From Stramenopiles sp. TOSAG23-2 (lineage: Eukaryota; Sar), in contig LT649705.1 of the NCBI GenBank assembly GCA_900128395.1, forward strand, positions 1 through 15,486: a DNA stretch of 15,486 nt, read 5' to 3'. Numbering within the stretch: position 1 is the stretch's first letter; the number at the start of each line of letters is the position of its first letter. The notes below the pieces were generated by a model. It was given only the letters and a program-made list of their open reading frames with translations, had not been told where the DNA came from and did not search any database. The translations under genes were made by a program, and so were the position numbers. Positions 7,772-15,174 of this stretch are shown here, in pieces.

Positions 7772-9397
7772 TTAAGCATCATCCAGTTTTAAACTATATG
7801 CTAAGCCATTTGAAGAAATTGCGTCACCTAATCCCACTGTCACCTTTGGTATATGGCAAATTAAAACTGGTGCAAAGAAAAAACGATATTGTCCTTCAGC
7901 CCACATAGCAACAGGGTTATCTAAACTTAAATTAATGTTTGAACCATCAGCGATAGTAAATGATAGTGGGGCAATGAATTCAATATCATTTTGTTTGACA
8001 CGATTGTTATATACACCATCATTTGGAAAACCACATGCCTTTAACGTCGCAGTAATACTACCTTGTGCAACGGCTGAGGCTAGCATGGGAGACCAAGATT
8101 GCTTCTTACTATTCAATCGAGAAACGATTATATGATAACCTAATGAATGAAAATGCCCTCTAGTTAAGCGACGGTTGCCGAAACTTGGGGTGGTATGTAA
8201 GTCAATATAATCCATGACATAAGCTAATGCCGAGGCTACGGCACGAGGTTCTGGAATTTTCCCAGTTAATTCATCACGAGTAAATACCTTTAATGGCTCC
8301 TTACTGACAACTTTTCCATCAACTAAAGTGGCGTATCTTCCACCTAATACCTCGTATAACATTGCTAATTCCTCCTCATTTAGTCCAAAGGAATCACTGG
8401 TGGATAACAATTCCTCTGCCATTTGTTTCAAAAACTTTGTATCGGCCATGCTTGCTAATTCCAAATGAATTGGTGTTCGAGGGTGTAACATTTTCAACAT
8501 TTCCTTTATTTTTAAAACACGTTTCATGCGATTTTCTTTTTTCAAGCCTTCTAATTGATTCAATCCAGATGCAATAAATGCATCATAGTAATTATTTTTT
8601 GCTTGTTCTTTGACTATATAGTCCATCATAGGTTCAAATGATTTTAAATTGGCATTATATTCATCACTTACTACAATAAATCTGTTCGCTCTTGGTGCTA
8701 CTATACCATTCCACGTTGCCCCTTTTGGATATTCTAAAATAAGATGAATCGGATCTTCTCCTACACCACGCTCAGCAACCGTCTTAATATTAGATTGCAA
8801 CAGTATATCTAACTGTTTTCCAACAATTCCACCTAATAAAACATCACATTTACAGGATAACGAAGCTAAATTTGTTGCCATTAACGCTGCGTTCCCACCA
8901 GTCCTATACAATACTTCGCCTTCAGTGCTTTCTGCACTGGATACAATTTGTTTGAATAAATCTGGAGAGTCCACAAAGCGCTCCGCTGCCGCACCTTTTT
9001 CAAACCAATACGCAAAGCTGTCTACAAAATCGCTCAATGAAGATATTGATTTAACATCACGTGGTTTTGGGGTTAACTTTTGTACAACTCCTAGTCCTTG
9101 AACAATCATATCGACATTAGCATTGAAACCTACCGCAATCTTTTTACCCTTTGGCACTGGATATTTTCGAGCAACATCATGCAGTTTTTTTAAATAATCC
9201 AAATTATATTTCATACCACAATATTCCTCTGTTACATCACATGTTGTGCCTTCATCATCAATGATTACTATATTACCATCGGCATGTACTTCAGCTAAAT
9301 TTTCATATAATTCTTCCTCCTTTGCATATGTACTTATTAATGTGGATATTATAAATAGCATCAACATGAATAATATATTGTTATTTTTTACCATCAT
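7772..9397 (-). CDS. ADPGK: ADP-dependent glucokinase
   Basis: This enzyme phosphorylates glucose to glucose-6-phosphate with ADP instead of ATP as donor; in animals it sits in the endoplasmic reticulum. Family signatures occur in order: VGFNANVDMIV (residues 89-99, sugar-binding strand), RTGGNAALMATNLA (165-178), EYPKG and SDEYNA in the middle, DSFGLNEEELA, a HFHSLGYH stretch, and VGLGDAIS near the end. In that last motif Asp525 (codon at 7823-7825) is the expected catalytic base of the ribokinase-like GxGD site. The length of 541 residues is slightly above the roughly 500 of animal ADPGK. The N-terminus starts MMVKNNN, followed by a hydrophobic helix at about 8-22 and then acidic sequence, a good signal peptide or anchor; no KDEL-type ER-retention signal ends the protein (KLDDA). 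The two adjacent Met codons make the start slightly ambiguous; A is at -3. It appears intact and active. Confidence 0.95.
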   Translation of the reverse strand: MMVKNNNILFMLMLFIISTLISTYAKEEELYENLAEVHADGNIVIIDDEGTTCDVTEEYCGMKYNLDYLKKLHDVARKYPVPKGKKIAVGFNANVDMIVQGLGVVQKLTPKPRDVKSISSLSDFVDSFAYWFEKGAAAERFVDSPDLFKQIVSSAESTEGEVLYRTGGNAALMATNLASLSCKCDVLLGGIVGKQLDILLQSNIKTVAERGVGEDPIHLILEYPKGATWNGIVAPRANRFIVVSDEYNANLKSFEPMMDYIVKEQAKNNYYDAFIASGLNQLEGLKKENRMKRVLKIKEMLKMLHPRTPIHLELASMADTKFLKQMAEELLSTSDSFGLNEEELAMLYEVLGGRYATLVDGKVVSKEPLKVFTRDELTGKIPEPRAVASALAYVMDYIDLHTTPSFGNRRLTRGHFHSLGYHIIVSRLNSKKQSWSPMLASAVAQGSITATLKACGFPNDGVYNNRVKQNDIEFIAPLSFTIADGSNINLSLDNPVAMWAEGQYRFFFAPVLICHIPKVTVGLGDAISSNGLAYSLKLDDA

Positions 9398-10031
9398 TTT
9401 TTTGATTTTATTATTATTGTTGTTGTTTCTTACCGTTCAAAAATACAATTTTAATAAAATAATATGTATATCAATATTTAAAAATCAGACCTTTTTTTGG
9501 CTATAAATTGTTGTTGTTATAATTATTACTATATATATATTTAGTTTCCTCTTCTATGTTTATTATTTGCTATTGTATCTGTACTAAATATATTTCATTC
9601 AACATTATTATTCTAGAATTCTATGAATTATTAATAATTTGTTTTGTATTTTAATATTTTTTAGCCGGCGTATAGCGTTTTGCTATAATAATTGAAATAA
9701 TACCAGGAGGTATTGCTATTATACCAGGTATTATACTTACTTACGATTTATACCTGGTAGCATTAGTAGAGAATTAGAGAGGGATCGAGGGATCCTACAC
9801 GAAAAAAGGACGTATTGACTATATATTTATTCTAATTTATTGACTATTATTTTCTATAAATAAAACTTTTAGAGTGTGTGTGTGTATATTATAGAGTTAT
9901 ATTTTCTTACTAATATATATATATATTCAATATAGGATTAGCTAGATAGTGCAATACTTTTTTTGAGCAAAAAAATACACACCATGGTAATATTTTTAAT
10001 AAAATATATTTTGTTATATAAAAATATATGT
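9398..10031. other. Long spacer with promoter-like palindromes
   Basis: No gene is found in 634 bases. This is the 5' region of ADPGK (minus, start 9397) and the 3' region of the next minus-strand gene. It is AT-rich except for about 9660-9800, which carries three TACC/GGTA palindromes and an 8-bp tandem repeat, GAGGGATC, at 9779-9786 and 9787-9794. Simple repeats are (GT)6 at 9874-9885 and a TA run near 9912-9926. Confidence 0.5.
9701..9759. promoter_or_regulatory. Cluster of three TACC-N-GGTA palindromes
   Basis: TACCAGGAGGTA (9701-9712), TACCAGGTA (9722-9730) and TACCTGGTA (9751-9759) lie within 60 bp, about 300-360 bp upstream of the ADPGK start codon. Each has the arms TACC and GGTA. 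The same element occurs in other spacers (370-378, 3971-3981, 11402-11410 and 11464-11475). This suggests a dimeric transcription-factor site or a dispersed mini-repeat. No protein is known to me for it. Confidence 0.5.
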
Positions 10032-11087
10032 TCATGTCGACCGTTCAATATAAACACCATCGTCATTCAGGTAACTTCCTTTACTTGGATTGCCAGCCCA
10101 TAAAGGACCTTGCATTCCTTTATGTCCATATTTTAATAAATCGTATAAAATTTGCAATCTGCTATATCTTGGTTTCCATCCATTTAAAATTTTTGTTGTT
10201 TTCCGTAACTCATAAAGCTTAGGTGTGTGCGTTAATTCTAATTGATATTTTCGTGTTACATCAAATAATTCTTGACCATATGTATTGATAAAAAATTCAT
10301 CTTGTGTTCTATTATCTATTGCTTCTTGCCATTCTTTAAAAAAGTTCAATGTTTCTGATATATTTCGATGATTACTATCATACAAACTGCTGCCATACAA
10401 AATCAGTGGAGGCTCCGTTTGAATCAATTTTCGATTTTTACCATGGTTTTTTCGAATATCCTGTGCAAAATATTTTATACATTCAATACAAAGGTTTGCA
10501 GCATCATCAATATGAATACCTTCATCGTTCCAAAACTTCTGCCCCCATTTGTAAAAATTACCTTGGAATTGTGTGGTATCAAAATGAGGAATATAATAAG
10601 ACATACGTAGGATAATAATTTTTACATTGTAGATGGATGCATAGTGTTGTAGCATATTTTCGCATGTAGACGCAGACCAACCTGAAACGCTTGATGTGGT
10701 ATTTGTAGCTGTATTTGATATGTACAAGAGGTATCTGACACGAGTCTTTGGTAATGTTTCCATAAGGCTGAACGTACCTCGTATATTCAAATCGAAAAAA
10801 TCTTTGCGTTTCTTCGCACCAATTTCAAAATAATATTGTTGCCATCCAGCCATATGTATTAAAATAGATGCATTAGAATCCTCGGCAACTGTGCGAAGTG
10901 ATTCCATATCACCAATTGAACCTTGTACATATACACCTCCAGCAGAATCCAACGGTGGTTTTCTATCGAATCGTGTGCATACACAGGACAATTTTTCATC
11001 TTTACGTATATTAGCAATGATTTGTGCAGCTAATAACGATTTACCACCAGTCATCAATACACTATGCTGCTCTTTCTCATTCGCCAT
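10032..11087 (-). CDS. Extended-SDR (NAD-epimerase-like) protein, probably catalytically altered
   Basis: This 351-residue protein has the overall plan of NAD(P)-dependent sugar epimerases and dehydratases: an N-terminal Rossmann strand and loop (VLMTGGKSLLAAQII), HMAG after strand four, LNIRGTFSLME (the NxxGT motif), LLYISNTATN at the active-site serine strand, and a late GWKPRYSRLQILYDLL segment typical of the family's C-terminal region. Two key elements are off. The glycine motif reads TGGKSLLA rather than TGGxGxxG. Where YxxSK should supply the catalytic Tyr and Lys, the protein has WSAST. It may therefore bind a nucleotide or partner without normal SDR catalysis, or use another chemistry. 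No signal peptide or membrane helix is seen, so it is probably cytosolic. The start codon has T at -3, weaker than its neighbours, but G at +4. The substrate cannot be named. Confidence 0.85.
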   Translation of the reverse strand: MANEKEQHSVLMTGGKSLLAAQIIANIRKDEKLSCVCTRFDRKPPLDSAGGVYVQGSIGDMESLRTVAEDSNASILIHMAGWQQYYFEIGAKKRKDFFDLNIRGTFSLMETLPKTRVRYLLYISNTATNTTSSVSGWSASTCENMLQHYASIYNVKIIILRMSYYIPHFDTTQFQGNFYKWGQKFWNDEGIHIDDAANLCIECIKYFAQDIRKNHGKNRKLIQTEPPLILYGSSLYDSNHRNISETLNFFKEWQEAIDNRTQDEFFINTYGQELFDVTRKYQLELTHTPKLYELRKTTKILNGWKPRYSRLQILYDLLKYGHKGMQGPLWAGNPSKGSYLNDDGVYIERST

Positions 11088-11607
11088 GGAGATTTTACTA
11101 TGTGGATGATACGTTTATTTTTACAAGGGGCTAACTGTATTTATCTAAGAGATGAGATATACGTGTTGATAAAGAAAGTCAGCTATAAGAGTGTGGTGTG
11201 TGTATAAAAAATAAAAGTCTGTCGTCGTATATTATATTTATTTTTATTTATTGAAATGCACAAATAGAGAAGAGGCAATTATGTCGTCAGACTCTTTCGA
11301 AAGAGTCTGACGACGCAGACTAGAGAAGAGGATTCTAATATATTATTACAGTACCACATACCCTGCTGGGCCTGCTACCTGGTGCTTTTTAGTGAATAGA
11401 ATACCTGGTATTTACATGTTAAATAATCTGTGCACAGCAGCATCAACCAAATATACCACCAAATACCCACAGGTATACCGCATAATAATATTCTACTTTA
11501 TGTGGATATATTTAAAATATATACCTCTTTCTCGTTCATTTTTCTCTTTGTTAGTCGTCACCTTCTTGTTGCTATTTCTATTACGTGAAAAAACCGCAAA
11601 CATAACT
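11088..11607. promoter_or_regulatory. Divergent promoter region with large palindrome
   Basis: This 520-bp region lies between the outward starts at 11087 (minus) and 11608 (plus). It contains a perfect 32-bp palindrome (11283-11314, listed separately), TACCTGGTA at 11402-11410, a TACC-CACA-GGTA element at 11464-11475, and GTCGTCGT at 11221-11228 related to the palindrome arm. The part from 11311 onward is open in the frame of the downstream gene, so some of it may be coding if an upstream ATG (11416 or 11500) is used. Confidence 0.5.
11283..11314. repeat. Perfect 32-bp palindrome
   Basis: The left arm GTCGTCAGACTCTTTC (11283-11298) is the exact reverse complement of the right arm (11299-11314), with no spacer. 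Its GC content is about half, far above its surroundings, so composition does not explain it. It sits between two divergent genes, about 195 bp from one start and 294 bp from the other. It could be an operator-like binding site, a cruciform-forming element or the fused ends of a small mobile element. Confidence 0.85.
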
Positions 11608-12399
11608 ATGGATAAAATACTAAAGTATGAAATGGCAAAACCGTTGGATGGTTCTGATATAACAGATGCTAATCAAGCTATAAAGGAGGTAATTAATTTA
11701 CGAAGATTATTGACTGAATTTAGTAACATTAAGATTGGAAAGTCTTGCAAGCATCAGGATTCCATAATATATACAGCGGTAGTAATTGGAAACATTGTAT
11801 TGCCAGGCGGAGCAGGCGGATTAGAAATCGTTGAAACTATTTTGTGGTATTTAGATGATGTTTCCTTGGTTAAGTTTTTCAACACTTCAGCTATCAAACA
11901 ATTGTCTATTGCTTACAATTCGGAAAGGTTGGTAAATATATGTAACGTAACAACAAAATTATATACTATTTGTTACCCAGCTGCAGTCCAATACGAGAAA
12001 GCAATGCTAAATGTGAAACAAATAAACAAAAAAGATTTCAACGTACGTGTATTTTGTAAACGTCCTCCAACATTAGTATATGAAGTATTTACGGCTGTTC
12101 ATATTTTATTTAAAGGAAAAGACGAAGGTTGGTCTGGTTGTAAAAAAATGATTGGTTCTAAAGACTTTTTAAAACGCATTTTTGACTATGATCGTACACA
12201 AAAAATACCAAAGAAAAGATTACAAAAATTGAGAAAATATCTTGATTATTTTACAAAAGAAGATGTACAAAGTGTGAGCTTAAATGCAGCCACAATATAT
12301 GAATGGTTTGAAGCAATTATTTTTTGGCAGGATGTTGAAGAAATCTTGAATGAAGAATATTTAACTTTGCGAAGCAGAAACCATTCAAAAATTCTTTGA
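11608..12399 (+). CDS. Free-standing dynein heavy-chain stalk/microtubule-binding domain protein
   Basis: From the ATG at 11608 the protein has 263 residues. Residues about 125-256 match the tip of the dynein heavy-chain stalk: an end-of-coiled-coil segment (EKAMLNVKQINKKDFNVRV), a KRPPTLVYEVF turn (the PPxxV proline kink), AVHILF, GWSGCKKMIGSKDFLKRI, FDYDRTQKIP, then KLRKYLDY and the returning helix AATIYEWFEAIIFW. In dynein this region binds the microtubule. No AAA+ ATPase module is present, and the frame ends in TGA soon after the domain. The first 120 residues are helical with one hydrophobic segment (YTAVVIGNIVLPGG) and are not recognised. This start has A at -3 and G at +4. The frame stays open upstream, with in-frame ATGs at 11416 and 11500 that would add a very hydrophobic N-terminus. 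Microtubule binding is inferred. Confidence 0.8.
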   Translation: MDKILKYEMAKPLDGSDITDANQAIKEVINLRRLLTEFSNIKIGKSCKHQDSIIYTAVVIGNIVLPGGAGGLEIVETILWYLDDVSLVKFFNTSAIKQLSIAYNSERLVNICNVTTKLYTICYPAAVQYEKAMLNVKQINKKDFNVRVFCKRPPTLVYEVFTAVHILFKGKDEGWSGCKKMIGSKDFLKRIFDYDRTQKIPKKRLQKLRKYLDYFTKEDVQSVSLNAATIYEWFEAIIFWQDVEEILNEEYLTLRSRNHSKIL

Positions 12400-12768
12400 A
12401 TTTTTGACAGAGAAATTATTATTATTGCTACGATATCATACTGACATATTTACTTTATCAGCTATTATGAGTAGTTGATACCATCTATTTACCTTCATTG
12501 GTGTTCTCGATTGTGAGAATATCAACACACTAGTGTGAGATAAGATTATTTCAGTTATTTTATTCTTTTGAAGAGTACGTAGGAATTATCATGAGTAAAT
12601 TAAAAATAAATTATGCGTAAAATTTACGAGTATATATTTTTACTTTAACACACAACACAATAAATTTTAAAATTGTTTTATACATTTTTTATAATTTTAT
12701 AGATCCAGATTAAAACACAAACTCAATCATCGTCAACATCTTCTTCTTCTTCTTCTTCTTCTTCTCTT
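12400..12768. other. Convergent 3' spacer
   Basis: No independent gene is seen between the convergent stops at 12399 and 12769. Small inverted repeats occur at 12504-12519 (TTCTC/GAGAA, six-base loop) and 12526-12537 (CACACTAGTGTG, a perfect palindrome), possibly near transcript ends. The right end holds a TTC microsatellite that may be coding on the minus strand in a shifted frame (see findings). Confidence 0.45.
12741..12764. repeat. (TTC)8 microsatellite
   Basis: Eight uninterrupted TTC units lie just past the annotated stop of the RSPH10B gene. Read on the minus strand in the +1 frame relative to that gene they are eight GAA (Glu) codons, followed by GAT GTT GAC GAT GAT and then TGA. The region is therefore a simple repeat, and possibly also an acidic C-terminal tail. 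Confidence 0.75.
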
Positions 12769-15174
12769 TTAACATGCTGATAAAAGACCATCTTCAATTA
12801 TACGACGTAGGGCACCTAATGTGGACAAACGTTTCATATCTGGTAATGGATCTTTCTTCACTTCTGGAACAGGTTCAGCTGTTTTTGCTTCTTCGCTTTT
12901 TTCACCATCTTCTTCAGGTGGGGCCTCTTTTTCATCCTCTTCGTTTTTCTTGGCTTCTTCCTCTTTTGCTTTTTCCGCTTCATCGTATTTTTCTTTTTCT
13001 AAACGTTTTTCATGCCAAACATATGCCACTCGTGCTAAATTTTCAATAAATTCATGAAATAATAACTCATAATCAAAATTAGATTCATCATCATTCTCAT
13101 CAAAATCTTCGTTTACATTTAACACATCGCCACTACCAGCAATAACTTCATTTTCCATATTTGTTTCTGGTTGATTTCTTGTTACTGGCGATGTATATCT
13201 TGATTTCAAATATATTTGAGATGCAACAGTTATAGACATTGTACCAAGTTTACGTGTATCCACTTTTGTTTCAACTACAGCTGTCTCGCCGTCTTCTCCT
13301 ACTTCTTCCGTATTTGACTCTACTACTTTCTCTTCCTCGGCTTCACTACTACTACTATTACTACTGTTATAAACGATATTACACTTTTGCAACATTTTTA
13401 CAAAATCACGTACGTACATTGTTTTATCAGCTTCTTTCAAATCATCACCATTATGTGAATATTGATTAAAAACTTTCTTTAAAAAGTCATCATATTTACT
13501 TAACAATGCTTTCATTTTTTTCGATGGGTTCCTAACTTTGCCTTCAATATCATCTCGTGGCTCTTCTTTCTCACTTGGTGTTCGTTCACGGCCTACTTTC
13601 GTGCTTAATAAATATTGCAATTGCTCAGACAACAATGGTTTCACATCTTCATACAAGCGGCTTGCAATCCTAGCTAAAACTTCCACAAATTCACGGAACA
13701 AAATTGGATGCTCCGGTCCATGTATATCCTTTTCCTCTTCTAAATACATTGAATCTGGTGCCATGGGTACCATATTTTCAGAAACACCTCGTTCACTAGC
13801 TTCTCTTCTTCTACGTGCAAGTACAACTGCAGATGCTAATTGTATTCTTGTCTCATGGAAACAACGATCGATTAAACTAGGTGGCAAACTACGTTGAATC
13901 AAATCACAATCGCGACAAAATCGCCAGAATTGTGCTAAACTCATTGTAAATGTATTAGGAGCATGTGGTGCATCTGTTACTTTAGTTGCATAATCATTGT
14001 ATATACGTTTTAAATCAGTATTCCATCTCATGATGACATTATCCACAGCACGCCTCTCCTTCAATAGATCGCGCGGGGCCATATTTGGCATCAAGTCACC
14101 TATATTCAACTGCACATTTCTAGATGTTCCAGCAAGTACGTTAGATCCATTATTAAATTTACTTGATTTACTTTTCTTTGATCCTTTCATAGGTGATTTC
14201 ACTGGACCTTTTGTTGGACTTTTCTCTTCTAATGACACATCGTTATATGCCATGCGATCTTCTTTAAACGGCCCTTCGTATACTCTACCATCTGGAAATG
14301 AATAAACGCCATGTCCATGTTTTAAATTTTCTTTAAATTGACCGTGATATCGTGATCCATTGGCAAAGTAGAAAAATCCATTTCCATGTCTTAAACCATT
14401 TTGGAACTCTCCGACATAACGATTACACATTTGACGCTCAGTTAATGCAAATGCATCACTAGTACCAATCCATACATGTTCCCCTTTCCCATCAGGTTTA
14501 TCATCTTTCCATGTACCGTCGTATACTTCACTTAATGAATTCCAGACCATTTTTCCAGATCCATTTTTTTCATCGTTTTCCCATTCACCTTCATACACGT
14601 TACCACTTGCATATATAATAATACCTTTTCCACTACGTTTCCCTTTTAACCACCCTCCGGCATATTTGGAACTTTTATCTTCATTATAATATATGACACC
14701 TTGCCCGTTACGCTTGCCATTTTCCCACTGACCTTCGTATACAGATGGTACTGCAGTCAGTTGCATCGTTCCAGTGCCGTGTCGGATACCACGTACAACG
14801 TCACCAACATATGTACTACCGTCACTCCAAGTATATGTACCTTTTCCCGTCATTTCATTTTTATCAAAGTCTCCGTCATATATTGTCCCATCAATCCAAG
14901 TATAAATACCTTTACCGTGCATTACACCATTTGACCATTCTCCAGAATAGGAGTTGCCTCCACGAAATATAGCTTTTCCAGTTCCAACATAACGCATTTT
15001 ATTGTCCACATTCTCACCGTCAAAGCTTTCAATAATACAGGCAGTTAACTTTGGTTCAATCGTTTTGCCTATATCATTTGCAGGGTCGACTGGGATTATA
15101 TTTTTTCCATCTTCCGTTTTATTTGGATCCTGCACAGGTGCATTTTTCTTCTTTTGATGGTGCTTTGACGACAT
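12769..15174 (-). CDS. RSPH10B: Radial spoke head protein 10 homolog B
   Basis: This 801-residue protein is a component of the axonemal radial spoke head. A basic N-terminus is followed by TACIIESFDGENV (like the pre-MORN segment of animal RSPH10B). About ten MORN repeats fill residues 63-308, for example YSGEWSNGVMHGKGIY, YEGQWENGKRNGQGVI and YHGQFKENLKHGHGVY. A linker rich in Ser and Lys follows (316-345), then LNIGDLMPNMAPRD leads into helical modules: 387-425 with 488-527 (LKRIYNDYA, FWRFCRDCDLI, ILFREFVEVLARIASRLYED) and 565-602 with 700-722 (LKKVFNQYS, FVKMLQKCNI, LLFHEFIENLARVAYVW). Order and motifs agree with animal RSPH10B, so orthology is likely. The C-terminal part (about 725-780) is Glu/Lys-rich. 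The start has A at -3. The final LLSAC* may not be the true end: the next frame encodes an acidic tail. The gene implies a motile flagellum. Confidence 0.93.
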   Translation of the reverse strand: MSSKHHQKKKNAPVQDPNKTEDGKNIIPVDPANDIGKTIEPKLTACIIESFDGENVDNKMRYVGTGKAIFRGGNSYSGEWSNGVMHGKGIYTWIDGTIYDGDFDKNEMTGKGTYTWSDGSTYVGDVVRGIRHGTGTMQLTAVPSVYEGQWENGKRNGQGVIYYNEDKSSKYAGGWLKGKRSGKGIIIYASGNVYEGEWENDEKNGSGKMVWNSLSEVYDGTWKDDKPDGKGEHVWIGTSDAFALTERQMCNRYVGEFQNGLRHGNGFFYFANGSRYHGQFKENLKHGHGVYSFPDGRVYEGPFKEDRMAYNDVSLEEKSPTKGPVKSPMKGSKKSKSSKFNNGSNVLAGTSRNVQLNIGDLMPNMAPRDLLKERRAVDNVIMRWNTDLKRIYNDYATKVTDAPHAPNTFTMSLAQFWRFCRDCDLIQRSLPPSLIDRCFHETRIQLASAVVLARRRREASERGVSENMVPMAPDSMYLEEEKDIHGPEHPILFREFVEVLARIASRLYEDVKPLLSEQLQYLLSTKVGRERTPSEKEEPRDDIEGKVRNPSKKMKALLSKYDDFLKKVFNQYSHNGDDLKEADKTMYVRDFVKMLQKCNIVYNSSNSSSSEAEEEKVVESNTEEVGEDGETAVVETKVDTRKLGTMSITVASQIYLKSRYTSPVTRNQPETNMENEVIAGSGDVLNVNEDFDENDDESNFDYELLFHEFIENLARVAYVWHEKRLEKEKYDEAEKAKEEEAKKNEEDEKEAPPEEDGEKSEEAKTAEPVPEVKKDPLPDMKRLSTLGALRRIIEDGLLSAC

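Noticed and set aside
9874-9926. GT and TA simple repeats as a regulatory element
   Set aside because: Short dinucleotide runs of this kind are expected in AT-rich spacers and nothing ties them to a function.
11392-11607. GTG start at 11392 for the dynein-stalk gene
   Set aside because: Nuclear genes of eukaryotes rarely start at GTG. The ATG at 11608 has the best context, and ATGs at 11416 and 11500 remain possible alternatives.
13538-13897. 119-codon plus-strand open frame inside RSPH10B
   Set aside because: It is antisense to a well-supported RSPH10B region and has no recognisable features.
12769-15174. Phosphatidylinositol-phosphate kinase or other MORN-repeat enzyme
   Set aside because: MORN repeats occur in many proteins, but no kinase or SET domain follows. 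The post-MORN segments match RSPH10B instead.
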